A stretch of 33,347 nucleotides of DNA from Spirochaetota bacterium (GTDB taxonomy: Bacteria; Spirochaetota; GWE2-31-10; JAFGQB01), in the NCBI GenBank assembly GCA_016935915.1, contig JAFGQB010000111.1, forward strand, positions 1-33,347. Reading direction: 5' to 3'. Positions 8,483 through 16,981 of this stretch are shown here, piece after piece (the stretch's first letter is position 1; each line of letters begins with the position of its first letter). Made by a program: the position numbers and the translations under genes. The notes under the pieces were generated by a model. It searched no databases, was not told the DNA's origin, and saw only the letters and a list, made by a program, of their open reading frames with translations.

Positions 8483-10234
8483 TTAAATATTGCTAGTGAC
8501 CGTGGAGTTTAAATCATATTTTTCATTAGATGAAATTTCATCTATAAAAGCCTTAAGGCTTTTAATGTTCTTTTCTATTTTTTCATAATCAATATCATCA
8601 ATGACTTTATTTGTCGTAATTATTAAATCATTTATTTCATTATTAAAATTATCATCGATTTTCTTTTCTTCCTTTAATTTCTCAAGTTTTATTATTAATC
8701 CCTTTGCTTCATTTTTTAATAAAGTAAATTTTATTATCTCTTCATCTTTCTTTTTATACTTCTGTGCATCATGTATCAAAATATCTATCTCATTCTTGGT
8801 AAAACCGACTTTTGAATTTATCACTATCTCCTGAGCAATACCGGTATCAATATCCTGAGCCGATACGTGAACAATTGAATTAACATCAATATCAAATGCC
8901 ACCTCAATCCTCGGTACTCCGGCATTTGCCTTTCTTATACCTGCCAGAATAAATTTACCGAGTGTAATGTTCTGGCTTGCAATCTTTCTCTCTCCCTGCA
9001 GTACATGTATTTCAACTTCCTCCTGATTGACAACTGTTGTCGTAAAAATTTTAGTCTCTCTGGTAGGTATCGGCGTATTTCGTTTGATTATTGGCACAAA
9101 ACCATCGCCTTCCACTTCGATGCCCAGACTCAAAGGAGTAATATCAGCCAAAACAACTCCAGAAAGATCACCTTTTATAATGCTTGTCTGAATGGCTGCT
9201 CCTGCTGCAACAACCTCATCCGGATTGATGCCTCTGAATACTTTCTTTCCTGTATATTCCTCAATTTTTTTAACAACAAGCGGAATCCTGGTAGAACCGC
9301 CGACCAATATTATTTTATCCAGATCTTTTGAAGTTAATCCAGCATCTTTTAAAGCCTGATTAGTTAAATCTATAGTCTCTTTGATATAATCTTCTATCAA
9401 TCCCTCAAACTCACTTCTGGTTATTACAAACTGCAAATGCTTTGGACCCGTTTCATCGGCAGTTATAAAAGGTATATTTATTTCAACTTCAAGCTGTTCG
9501 GATAAAGTAATTTTTGCTTTCTCTACTTCTTCAAGTAATTTCTGTAATGCAAGCTTATCTTCAGAAAGATCAATTGTTGTTTTATCTTTAAACTGATTAA
9601 CAACGACATCTTTTAATATATTATCAAAATCCATACCGCCTAAAGAATTATTTCCTCTTGTAGAAATTACCTCAAAAACGCCATTTTCAAGTTCCAGAAT
9701 CGATACATCAAAAGTTCCTCCGCCAAGATCAAACACTAAAATTCTCTGAGACTCTTCATTACCGAGCCCATAAGCTAATGCAGCTGCAGTTGGTTCATTG
9801 ATAATCCTTAAAACATTTAATCCGGCTATTTTACCAGCATCCACCGTAGCCTGTCTTTGCGCATCGCTGAAATAGGCAGGCACGGTAATTACTGCATCCG
9901 TTATGCTTTCTCCGAAATATTTTTCACAATCTTCCTTGAGTTTTCTCAATAAGAAGGCAGATATTACCTGAGGCAGATAATCTTTACCATCTATTCTAAT
10001 TGCATCTGTACTTCCCATTTTTCTTTTTATGCCGATTATGGTTCTGTCAGAGTTAATTATTGCCTGATTTTTTGCAGCTTCGCCGGTTAACACCTCACCT
10101 TTTTTACTGAAAGCAACAATAGATGGTGTTACTCTGTTACCTCTTGCATTTGGTATAATAACAAATTGTGATTTATCCATAAAGGCACAAGCAGAATTAG
10201 TGGTGCCCAAATCAATTCCAATAACTCTTCCCAT
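8483..10234 (-). CDS. Hsp70 family chaperone (DnaK paralogue, motility-linked)
   Basis: The product is an ATP-dependent chaperone of 583 residues, shorter than typical DnaK (about 610-640). The three Hsp70 signatures are present: GIDLGTTNS at 6-14, [12 protein letters not shown] at 169-180 and VGGSTRIP near 308. Lys70 sits at the expected catalytic place. The linker before the substrate domain reads [14 protein letters not shown] rather than the usual DVLLLD form. The helical lid is short and lacks the usual acidic C-terminal tail. The N lobe around 66-92 lacks the insertion typical of Gram-negative DnaK. No grpE or hrcA is nearby, as would be expected for the housekeeping dnaK locus. AAGGGG precedes the ATG. 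It is coupled to the J-domain gene, so a specialised chaperone is likely. From memory, Borrelia carries an Hsp70 paralogue close to its flhF/flhG genes. Confidence 0.9.
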   Translation of the reverse strand: MGRVIGIDLGTTNSACAFMDKSQFVIIPNARGNRVTPSIVAFSKKGEVLTGEAAKNQAIINSDRTIIGIKRKMGSTDAIRIDGKDYLPQVISAFLLRKLKEDCEKYFGESITDAVITVPAYFSDAQRQATVDAGKIAGLNVLRIINEPTAAALAYGLGNEESQRILVFDLGGGTFDVSILELENGVFEVISTRGNNSLGGMDFDNILKDVVVNQFKDKTTIDLSEDKLALQKLLEEVEKAKITLSEQLEVEINIPFITADETGPKHLQFVITRSEFEGLIEDYIKETIDLTNQALKDAGLTSKDLDKIILVGGSTRIPLVVKKIEEYTGKKVFRGINPDEVVAAGAAIQTSIIKGDLSGVVLADITPLSLGIEVEGDGFVPIIKRNTPIPTRETKIFTTTVVNQEEVEIHVLQGERKIASQNITLGKFILAGIRKANAGVPRIEVAFDIDVNSIVHVSAQDIDTGIAQEIVINSKVGFTKNEIDILIHDAQKYKKKDEEIIKFTLLKNEAKGLIIKLEKLKEEKKIDDNFNNEINDLIITTNKVIDDIDYEKIEKNIKSLKAFIDEISSNEKYDLNSTVTSNI

Positions 10235-10251
10235 TGTTACCCCTTTATAAC

Positions 10252-10827
10252 TTATATGTTTATATTTTCAATATTCAACAATAACTCAAGCTCTCCGCTT
10301 GATAATTTTAATTTTTTCTTTATATCACTTAAATTCCATCCGTAACCGATTAAAAGTCTTACCTTTTCATTATTAGACGGTAATTCTTTTAATTCTTCAT
10401 CAATTTTATTTTTATTAATTAAATCATCTTCTTTTTTTATAATGTCGGTTGCTTTTATAGTTTGATTTACTATCTTTTCAGGGTTATATGTAAATTGTTG
10501 CACTTTTTTTTCAGGAATCTCATTAGAAAATAAGGTCATCTCTTTTTTGCCGTTATTTTCATTTTTGGTTTCGATCTTTAATCCTGTTTTCTTCCTATCA
10601 GCAAGTATCAATTTTTTATCCAGGTTTTTGATTTTATCTTCTATTAAATTTATATTGTTAAGAGTTGTTTCATTTAACTGCAGGATCATTGAGTTTATCT
10701 CTTTTTTAATTTTATCGATTATTGCTTTATTGACAATTTTCTTTTCAATCCTTTCCTTGATAAAAAAATAAGCAAAAATCATTGTAATGATTTGAAATGC
10801 AACAAGTGAAATTACTATTACGGCCAA
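10252..10827 (-). CDS. Single-TM coiled-coil protein, DUF6115-like, motility-linked
   Basis: One N-terminal transmembrane segment (about residues 2-22) is followed by a Lys/Glu/Asn-rich helical region. The C-terminal stretch (KVRLLIGYGWNLSDIKKKL then SGELELLLNI) looks like the small helix-turn-helix-type end of DUF6115/SwrB-like proteins found in flagellar operons. I chose a TTG start at 10827 because AGGAG lies exactly 7 bases before it; the longer ATG-initiated frame (to 10860) would place that ribosome binding site inside the coding region and has none of its own. The product is then 192 residues. The Hsp70 gene follows 17 bases later. Function unknown; a membrane-tethered motility accessory role is inferred from position. 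Confidence 0.7.
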   Translation of the reverse strand: MAVIVISLVAFQIITMIFAYFFIKERIEKKIVNKAIIDKIKKEINSMILQLNETTLNNINLIEDKIKNLDKKLILADRKKTGLKIETKNENNGKKEMTLFSNEIPEKKVQQFTYNPEKIVNQTIKATDIIKKEDDLINKNKIDEELKELPSNNEKVRLLIGYGWNLSDIKKKLKLSSGELELLLNIENINI

Positions 10828-10948
10828 CTTTTGTCTCCTGTAAATAATGAATAAAAACAACTGAAAATAAAGTTTAATTTTAATAAAGTATAAGAAAACA
10901 TAGTCATATGATATAATATTATATTATTAATGTAAATATGTTTAATAA

Positions 10949-11281
10949 TCAACCGATTATATCAATTCTCTGACCTAAGGCTGGATCATTTAGTTCATTG
11001 TCGAACAGCTCTTTTTTTTCATTTTTTAAATTTTTGCGTTCCTTACTTTTATCCTTTTTTGACTGTTCTTTTTTCTTGTTTTCTTCTTTAACTTTTTCGG
11101 GACCTTCTGATAAATCTTTTGTTTCAGGGACATCTTCAGAATTTTTCAATCCATCCTTTTGAATCTGTTCAGAAGCTTTGTCCTGTCTTAAAATTTCTGA
11201 TCCCTGAATCATTGTCTGCTGTTTGCCAACTTGATTTAATTGAGAAAAGTTTACCTGCAAATCTATTGGATTTATTGCCAT
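10949..11281 (-). CDS. Small charged flagellar-operon protein
   Basis: The 110-residue soluble protein has a conserved-looking N-terminus (AINPIDLQVNFSQLNQVGKQQ) and then a strongly charged Lys/Glu region that is probably disordered. I recall short proteins opening with a similar PIDLQ...VGK pattern next to fapA in spirochaetes and some clostridia, but I know of no assigned function. An excellent ribosome binding site (GAGGAGG) lies 7 bases before the ATG. It sits between fapA and the DUF6115-like gene. The unusually long gap upstream and a candidate sigma-28 promoter suggest separate expression. Confidence 0.7.
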   Translation of the reverse strand: MAINPIDLQVNFSQLNQVGKQQTMIQGSEILRQDKASEQIQKDGLKNSEDVPETKDLSEGPEKVKEENKKKEQSKKDKSKERKNLKNEKKELFDNELNDPALGQRIDIIG

Positions 11282-11587
11282 AAAAATCCTCCTCTTTTTA
11301 AGGAAATAATTAATGGCTATAATTATATTTTAGCATTAAAAATTTTTTATGTATATATTAATTATCGGATTATTACAAAATTATTATAAAAAAAACTTCT
11401 CATTGTGGTTTAAAGACCGCAGGCATTATCGAGATTAAAACACATCACGGAAATAAAACAGCATCTTTAAAGGTTTAAAAACAAAATGAAATTAAAATTT
11501 TCCAGATTGACTTAAGCGCAAAAATAAAAAAAACAAGATACAGTGAATAAAAATGACCGCCTTTCTTTATAGTGAAATAAATTTAAA
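11282..11587 (-). other. Gap between fapA and the small charged protein
   Basis: This 306-base gap interrupts an otherwise tightly packed operon. It holds a candidate sigma-28 type promoter at 11362-11388. The part from about 11400 to 11580 is less AT-rich than other gaps and has no open frame with a ribosome binding site. I see no tRNA and no clear terminator. Confidence 0.4.
11362..11388 (-). promoter_or_regulatory. Candidate sigma-28 (FliA/WhiG type) promoter
   Basis: On the minus strand, TATA, 15 bases and TCCGATAA match the flagellar sigma consensus TAAA-N15-GCCGATAA in 3 of 4 and 7 of 8 positions. The predicted transcript would start about 75 bases before the small charged protein gene. 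The cognate sigma factor is encoded 2 kb upstream in the same block. Single matches of this kind can arise by chance in AT-rich DNA. Confidence 0.35.
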
Positions 11588-13525
11588 TTATTTTCTTTCT
11601 TCTTCTTCTCTATATAATTGAGTGTTTATTTCACCTGCCTGCAGTATAAAGGCAACTTTCTTATATTCATTTTTTAAAATGAGATTTGAATTCTTTATGT
11701 ATATTTTTACTCCCGGAAATGCTATCTTTGAAGCAATGACCTTTCCTCTGCTTTTCAATTCTGCAAGATAGTCATCAATTGCCCTGATCTCTTCATCACA
11801 TTCTTTTATGGTAGCGGTCAATTCCTTATATCTTTCATTTAAATTCTTTAATAGCTCTTCTTTTTCAGGTGAAAGAGTCCGCATTGTTTTTTTCTGCATT
11901 GTCAAATTGTCAATATTTGCCTTTAAGGGTTCCACTTCCTTATAAGCTTTATCTCTCTTTTCGATGAACTCCTGGTGCAACTGTCTCTTTTTGGGATCAA
12001 CACCGACTTCTATAATAGTTTCAGGAGAGGCAACAGAACCCAGAGTTTTGGTTTTTACAAGCTCGCCTGCCCTTAATTTACCTCCTACGATAGCTCCTCT
12101 TTTGCCAACACACAATATTTCCTTGGTTGCATTTATTTCAGAATGCAGTATGCCGTCCTGAACATATACACCTTCACCTGCATCGACCCTGACACTCTCT
12201 ATAAATTTAGCATAAACATTTTTACCTGATGTGATCCTGCCATCATTTTTACCCATTATACCGCCGTTTATTATTACATCCCCTTCTGCATCAAGTTCAC
12301 TTTTACCGACGCTTCCATGGATTTCAATATTTCCTGCAGCTTTGACATTAAATCCATCCTCAATGCTTCCCTGAACCACAACAGTACCAAGGAATAAAAT
12401 ATTGCCTGTTTTTAAGTTTACATCACCCTGTATTGTATAAACCGGATCAACAACCACTTTACTTCCGATAAGATATGTCTGCCCATTAATTTCAGCAACG
12501 ATATTTAACCCGTCTTCAGTCAGTTTTGTATTTCTTCCAGGAAATAAATTAGTATCTTTGCCTGATTTTGCAGGCAGTAACTTATTGGTAACTGTTCTTC
12601 CGGGCTCACCTTCGGTCGGCAGCTCTTTTGTAGCAAGTATCTGTCCTGCAACTACATTCTGTACAATATTCAGCTCTTTAAAATTGACCCTGCCGTCTTC
12701 TTCCATTAAATGGATCTCTTCTCTGTTGACATTGAAATTATAATGTATTACGGCATCTTTGCCGTTCTCAGCTTTTTTGCCTTCAGCTATTAAAATGGGC
12801 TCATTATAAGTCGGATAGTCAATGATTTTCTTTAAAGTGTCTTCTTTAATTCCTACTACAACCCCATTATTATGGAGAATATTCTTGATTTCATCAATAT
12901 CAATATCAAAACCGCCCGGTTTTGGAGGTGTTATAATAATAAATGCTTTCATTTCATCAGAACTAACCTGAATTGTTGCAGTTGAGTCATGAGCGACATT
13001 GACAGGCATTTCTCCAATCTTAATGTATTCACCCCTGGTTTCATTTATGATTTTATTAATCAATCTGTCATTAAACTCGGATACACCTCTTGCCTGTATT
13101 GCTGAATAAACTTTTTTTTCATTGATTTTTCTTCCCTTGCCGATTTTAGGTGTAACTTTCAGCATTACACCTTTTGATGTGACTTTTACAAAAACTTCAG
13201 AATCCTGATCTATGATTTTTTCTTCAATTTCTATATCCTGAACATCAGGTGCAATAGCCTGATAGTCAATATTCATAATATTGCTGAAAACTTCATCCCT
13301 GTCTTTAGTTACATAAGCTTTAATCTTAAAGTCTTTTTTGCCGATACCGAACATTCCCTTATTGCCGAACTCAACTATTTCATAATCTATTTTGCCTACC
13401 TCAACACCTAGTTGATCACTGGCTTTTTTTAAAGCTTCTTCAAGTGATGATGCTTTTACTACTATTTGTTCTATACCAGATTCTTCTTCAATTAATTTTC
13501 GAAGTATTTCTTTTAAAACTATCAT
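11588..13525 (-). CDS. fapA: FapA (DUF342) flagellar assembly protein with N-terminal Jag_N domain
   Basis: The 645-residue product starts with a Jag_N-like module (about 10-70; KASSLEEALKKASDQLGV and a GMFGIGKK turn). The long DUF342/FapA region follows, with right-handed beta-helix-like repeats such as GDVNLKTGNILFLGTVVVQG and GNIEIHGSVG. A coiled-coil insertion lies at about 515-590. FapA is linked to polar flagellar assembly in Vibrio; its biochemical role is not settled. I placed the start at the ATG at 13525, 7 bases after AGGA; an in-frame GTG two codons earlier overlaps poorly with that site. It lies 29 bases behind the sigma factor gene and is probably cotranscribed with it. Confidence 0.92.
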   Translation of the reverse strand: MIVLKEILRKLIEEESGIEQIVVKASSLEEALKKASDQLGVEVGKIDYEIVEFGNKGMFGIGKKDFKIKAYVTKDRDEVFSNIMNIDYQAIAPDVQDIEIEEKIIDQDSEVFVKVTSKGVMLKVTPKIGKGRKINEKKVYSAIQARGVSEFNDRLINKIINETRGEYIKIGEMPVNVAHDSTATIQVSSDEMKAFIIITPPKPGGFDIDIDEIKNILHNNGVVVGIKEDTLKKIIDYPTYNEPILIAEGKKAENGKDAVIHYNFNVNREEIHLMEEDGRVNFKELNIVQNVVAGQILATKELPTEGEPGRTVTNKLLPAKSGKDTNLFPGRNTKLTEDGLNIVAEINGQTYLIGSKVVVDPVYTIQGDVNLKTGNILFLGTVVVQGSIEDGFNVKAAGNIEIHGSVGKSELDAEGDVIINGGIMGKNDGRITSGKNVYAKFIESVRVDAGEGVYVQDGILHSEINATKEILCVGKRGAIVGGKLRAGELVKTKTLGSVASPETIIEVGVDPKKRQLHQEFIEKRDKAYKEVEPLKANIDNLTMQKKTMRTLSPEKEELLKNLNERYKELTATIKECDEEIRAIDDYLAELKSRGKVIASKIAFPGVKIYIKNSNLILKNEYKKVAFILQAGEINTQLYREEEERK

Positions 13526-13554
13526 AAACACTTCCTGTCTTTTTTTTAAATTTA

Positions 13555-14346
13555 CTAAGAAATACCTTCTTTAATTTCGGCTAATTTTACTTTTAACCTT
13601 AAGATTGCCTTTGTATGAAGCTGACTTACCCTTGACTCAGTTACTTCTAAAACCTCACCGATCTCTTTTAAAGTCAAATCCTCATAATAATAAAGGACTA
13701 AAACTTTTTTTTCTTTTTCAGGCAGTTCATTTATCGCATTGATGACAAGCTGTTTGACCTCTTCTTTTTCGGCGGACAATTCGGGATTATTGGAATCATG
13801 GCTTTCTAAAGTGTCCATTATAGAAATTTTATCATTGTCATCACCCATGTTCCATGAATCATGCAGCGATATTATAGAAATGCTTGATATTTTTGTCATC
13901 AAGCTGTAAAACTCTTTTATATCAACATTTAATTCTTTTGCAATTTCTTCATCCTGAGCAACTTTGCCGGTTCTGGACTCAACACTTTTTATTGCCTGTT
14001 CAACTTCCTTGACCTTTTGTCTTATTGATCTTGGAACCCAGTCGATAGAGCGAAGTTCATCATAAATAGCGCCCCTGATCCTGACAACGGCATAGGTTTT
14101 AAACTTTACATTTTTATCCGGATCAAATTTCTCAATGGCATCTATCAAACCGAAAATACCGAAACCTACAAGATCTTCATATTCAATATTACCCGGTTTA
14201 CCTATTGCTACTTTTCCTGCTACATATTTGACTAACGGTGCATATTTTTTTATAAAAAATTCTCTGATATCCTGATTGCTGTTCTTTTTATAAATCCGCC
14301 AGAGATCCTCTTCATTCATATCATTAAAATTAATTTTATCTATCAC
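13555..14346 (-). CDS. whiG: Flagellar/motility sigma factor (FliA/WhiG type)
   Basis: Sigma-28 family factors direct RNA polymerase to late flagellar and chemotaxis promoters. The 263 residues contain region 2 (YEDLVGFGIFGLIDAIEKFD, then RIRGAIYDELRSIDWVPRSIR), a region 3 with KEVEQAIKSVESRTGKVA, and region 4.2 with the helix-turn-helix LTLKEIGEVLEVTESRVSQL. The RSIDWVPRSIR string is diagnostic for FliA/WhiG. The start is a GTG, 7 bases after a strong GGGAGG. It heads the fapA operon. No gene recognisable as the anti-sigma factor FlgM is in the window. Confidence 0.95.
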   Translation of the reverse strand: MIDKINFNDMNEEDLWRIYKKNSNQDIREFFIKKYAPLVKYVAGKVAIGKPGNIEYEDLVGFGIFGLIDAIEKFDPDKNVKFKTYAVVRIRGAIYDELRSIDWVPRSIRQKVKEVEQAIKSVESRTGKVAQDEEIAKELNVDIKEFYSLMTKISSISIISLHDSWNMGDDNDKISIMDTLESHDSNNPELSAEKEEVKQLVINAINELPEKEKKVLVLYYYEDLTLKEIGEVLEVTESRVSQLHTKAILRLKVKLAEIKEGIS

Positions 14347-14532
14347 TTTTTATCCTCCCAATTCCAGCTTAAACATAAATCAATATAATAGAACAACTTT
14401 TATTTATAAAAAACATTATAACATTATATACCATTTAAAATAACATATTTATATATTTTTTAAATTTTTTTATTATATGGCGCTTTAAAAATGAAGTATT
14501 TAGAAGTACCATATAATCAATTAATTTTAAAT

Positions 14533-15252
14533 TTAATCCTTATCCCTTTTCATTTCTGTTCTTATTGCTTTTGCCAGATCCTCATAACTGACATCAAAAC
14601 CCAATCTATCCTTTAAAGGTTTTTCAGCATCATCAAGATCATCATTCGGATAATATTCAAAATCATCATCTTCAGGATTTTTAACGATTTCATCAATATT
14701 GTAATCTTCTGTGTCCATGATACCTTTGTCTTCCTTGATTTCTTTTTCCTCTTTGTTTTCTTTTAATTCCTGCTTGTTTAAATCATTGTTTTTTGATTCT
14801 ATTTTAGCGGCTTGTTCACTGCTTTCCTTATCTAATTTTTCAATATCATCAATATTTTCAGAATCAAGCGACAACTCTTCAGCAGAAACATTATCATAAG
14901 TTTCAGTATCCTCGGGATTATAAATTTCAGCAATATTTTCATCGCCGTCAGTTATTATATTTGTATTTTTGTAATCAATATTGCTTTCTGCACCTGTCTC
15001 ATCATCTAAAGTTATGTCAACCGAAGGTTCTTCATCTTCCGATTCCGAAGTCAGAGTTCCTGTATCATCAACATCAATTTTTAATATAAATTTAAAAAGA
15101 TAAATAATGCCGAAAATAATAAAAAAAACAAACACCCCGCTGAATACCGATCTTGAAATGGTTACAAATAAAGTATTCTTAAATATATTTACTGCAAAAA
15201 TCATTATAAAAAAAATTGAAGCTGTTATTAAAGGAATTTGTAAATCTTTCAT
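14533..15252 (-). CDS. Two-TM acidic membrane protein, motility-linked
   Basis: The 239-residue protein has two N-terminal transmembrane segments (about 8-24 and 36-59). A long, very acidic Asp/Glu region (about 65-205) is probably disordered. The C-terminus is short and conserved-looking (LKDRLGFDVSYEDLAKAIRTEMKR). I recall hypothetical membrane proteins of this build beside whiG/flhG in spirochaetes but cannot name a family. It precedes the sigma factor gene by 186 bases. No good Shine-Dalgarno is seen before the ATG. Function unknown. Confidence 0.65.
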   Translation of the reverse strand: MKDLQIPLITASIFFIMIFAVNIFKNTLFVTISRSVFSGVFVFFIIFGIIYLFKFILKIDVDDTGTLTSESEDEEPSVDITLDDETGAESNIDYKNTNIITDGDENIAEIYNPEDTETYDNVSAEELSLDSENIDDIEKLDKESSEQAAKIESKNNDLNKQELKENKEEKEIKEDKGIMDTEDYNIDEIVKNPEDDDFEYYPNDDLDDAEKPLKDRLGFDVSYEDLAKAIRTEMKRDKD

Positions 15253-15407
15253 AATAAGTTAACTGTTAAATCCAGTAAATCTTAAAATAAATTATACTAA
15301 AAATAAAACATAAAGGCAATAAAATAAATAAATTAAATTCAACTTGAAAAAAATCGATTTAATAAATAATCTATTATTGATAGTCTTGACACAAATATTT
15401 ATTTTGA

Positions 15408-15436
15408 TTGACAAAACTAGCTTTCAAGATTATAAT
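15408..15436 (+). promoter_or_regulatory. Perfect consensus sigma-70 promoter
   Basis: TTGACA at 15408-15413, a 17-base spacer and TATAAT at 15431-15436 match all 12 consensus positions at the ideal spacing. The predicted start point is near 15443, about 210 bases before the downstream lipoprotein ATG, leaving room for a long 5' leader or a small RNA. A second TTGACA at 15386-15391 has no matching -10. Confidence 0.65.
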
Positions 15437-15450
15437 TATGTTATAAATTT

Positions 15451-15466
15451 ACTTATTATAATAAGT
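15451..15466. promoter_or_regulatory. 16-bp perfect palindrome, possible operator
   Basis: ACTTATTATAATAAGT is a perfect palindrome located about +8 to +23 relative to the predicted start of the consensus promoter. A repressor site here would block early elongation. A second, shorter inverted repeat (ACTATT-TT-AATAGT, 15481-15494) follows. Short AT-only palindromes occur by chance, so function is only suggested. Confidence 0.4.
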
Positions 15467-15652
15467 AGTGGGTTAAAATTACTATTTTAATAGTATAATG
15501 GCATTTCTTATTTAATACAATTAAAGAAAAGGACTGGTAAATCACATTATTTCACATTATGACCATAACTATATAATATTACAATTTCAGTTATTTAATA
15601 TACGGCAGTGAATAATTTTGCCATCATATAAAAAATATTAATGGAGTAATTT

Positions 15653-16264
15653 ATGAACATAAAATTTTACACAAATATTTTAGTGCCGATTATTTTGTTA
15701 TCTTTCCTGATTTTCAATCAGGGTTGTAATTCAATCAATAATCCTTTTTTGGGAACTGATTTAAATGACAACAGTACACATTCAAGCATATTTGACGATT
15801 TAAATCTCCCTAAAGACTATGAACTGCGTATAGTAGTAACATGGGGGGTTAATCCTACTGATTTAGACAGTCATCTTACAGGTCCAAATTCATATGGATC
15901 GCGTTTTCATTGTTTTTATATTGACAAAGGGAATCAATTGACTGATCCTTTCGCATTGCTGGATATAGATATTATGAATTCTTTTGGCCCTGAAGTTACA
16001 ACGATTTATAAAATAAATGACGGAATATACAGATTTTCAGTTCACGATTACACCGATAAAGAGTCAATAAGTTCAACAATATTATCAACTTCAAACGCAA
16101 ATGTTAAATTATATCGTCAGATAAACGGTGAAGACAGATTATTAAATAATTTTACTGTTCCCAATACCCCGGGTACTTTATGGACTGTTTTTGAATTTGA
16201 CGGGACAAATATAGTCCCGATAAATACAATGTCATTTCAATCCGTTCCGAATTTAATTAACTGA
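15653..16264 (+). CDS. Lipoprotein with YfaP-like domain
   Basis: The 203-residue product has a signal peptide ending in FNQGC, a lipobox of the loose spirochaete type. The mature part carries a pattern I associate with YfaP-like secreted domains: LRIVVTWGVNPTDLDSHLTGP, then FHCFYI, a LLDIDI...FGPEVTTIYKI strand pair and GIYRFSVHDYTD. The Asp-rich DLDSH segment and the DIDI strand may bind a metal; this is inferred. GGAG precedes the ATG. The gene is on the opposite strand from its motility neighbours and has its own strong promoter, which suggests that it is an independent insertion in the cluster. Confidence 0.75.
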   Translation: MNIKFYTNILVPIILLSFLIFNQGCNSINNPFLGTDLNDNSTHSSIFDDLNLPKDYELRIVVTWGVNPTDLDSHLTGPNSYGSRFHCFYIDKGNQLTDPFALLDIDIMNSFGPEVTTIYKINDGIYRFSVHDYTDKESISSTILSTSNANVKLYRQINGEDRLLNNFTVPNTPGTLWTVFEFDGTNIVPINTMSFQSVPNLIN

Positions 16265-16274
16265 TTTAAGCAAG

Positions 16275-16301
16275 GAGAACGGTTCTCTGACTCATTTTTT
16301 T
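16275..16301 (+). terminator. Weak candidate terminator after the YfaP-like lipoprotein
   Basis: GAGAAC and GTTCTC form a tight inverted repeat (16275-16287) shortly after the stop codon, and a run of seven T starts seven bases later. The distance between stem and T run and the very small loop make it a weak candidate. Confidence 0.25.
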
Positions 16302-16376
16302 ATGATTTTTTTTGGTCGCAAATGCTCTCCGGAAAAATATGTTTTTCTATTTTGATAAATACCTGTATTAAAATAT

Positions 16377-16401
16377 TAAAAAAAGCTTTTCCATAAGCTT
16401 T
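16377..16401 (-). terminator. Intrinsic terminator of the HD-domain gene
   Basis: Read on the minus strand, AAAGCTT, a 6-base loop and AAGCTTT form a perfect 7-bp stem. The stem runs into a stretch of seven T, about 25 bases after the HD gene's stop codon. This fits an intrinsic terminator. Confidence 0.6.
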
Positions 16402-16426
16402 CATATAAAGAATTAACCACACCATT

Positions 16427-16981
16427 TCAATAAAAGCCAAAACTTTCAGCTTCCAGTCTTTCAATGAAATTATTCATCTCTTTTAATCTTTCTTTACCGA
16501 TCTGGATTGATTTCGGAAGAGTCAAATAATCAAAAAATTTAAATCTTTTCCTGACTGCTTCCAAACTTTTTTTGATATCTTGGGGTCCTTTTGCAAAATC
16601 CCTTGCAATGCCTATGATACCTAAAAAGTCCAGATAATCCGCATTCCGTAAAAGAATCGATTCCATACTTGAACAATCACCGGTTTTGTTATGTTCTCTT
16701 ATCGCATCAAGTATGATTTTCTGCTTATTTTCATTGAAATTTAATTGATTGAGAATATCCGCAGCGACTTCCCGCGACCTTTCGGCATGATCTTTGCCCT
16801 TTTTAAAAAACTTACTGAAAGCTCCCCAGTCATGAAGATGAACAGCAGCCCAGATCAATTCTCTATCATAATCCTCTGTCTCGCCGATAATTTCAACAAG
16901 TTTCAAAAGTCTGTCAACATGATTTATTTCCCAATCTCCACCATACTCAAAGGTAAGTTCACGTATATTATTTAATTCCAT
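16427..16981 (-). CDS. HD-domain phosphohydrolase
   Basis: The 184-residue product is a compact HD-superfamily protein, a metal-dependent phosphohydrolase. The expected ligands are visible: His21, the His50-Asp51 pair in LHDWG, His65 (KDHAERS), His97 (REHNK) and Asp115 (LRNADYLDF). The substrate cannot be told from sequence; related small HD proteins act on nucleotides or related phosphoesters. GGAGA lies about 10 bases before the ATG, and a terminator follows the gene. It sits between flhG and the motility block but shows no tie to motility itself. Confidence 0.8.
   Translation of the reverse strand: MELNNIRELTFEYGGDWEINHVDRLLKLVEIIGETEDYDRELIWAAVHLHDWGAFSKFFKKGKDHAERSREVAADILNQLNFNENKQKIILDAIREHNKTGDCSSMESILLRNADYLDFLGIIGIARDFAKGPQDIKKSLEAVRKRFKFFDYLTLPKSIQIGKERLKEMNNFIERLEAESFGFY

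Larger units (their letters stand above)
15253..15652. other. Divergent intergenic region with consensus promoter and palindromes
   Basis: This 400-base region separates the acidic two-TM protein gene (-) from the YfaP-like lipoprotein gene (+). It contains a perfect sigma-70 promoter on the plus strand and two palindromes shortly after it (15451-15466 and 15481-15494). About 210 bases then lead to the lipoprotein start, an unusually long leader for this genome. No open frame of note was seen in the leader. Confidence 0.5.
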
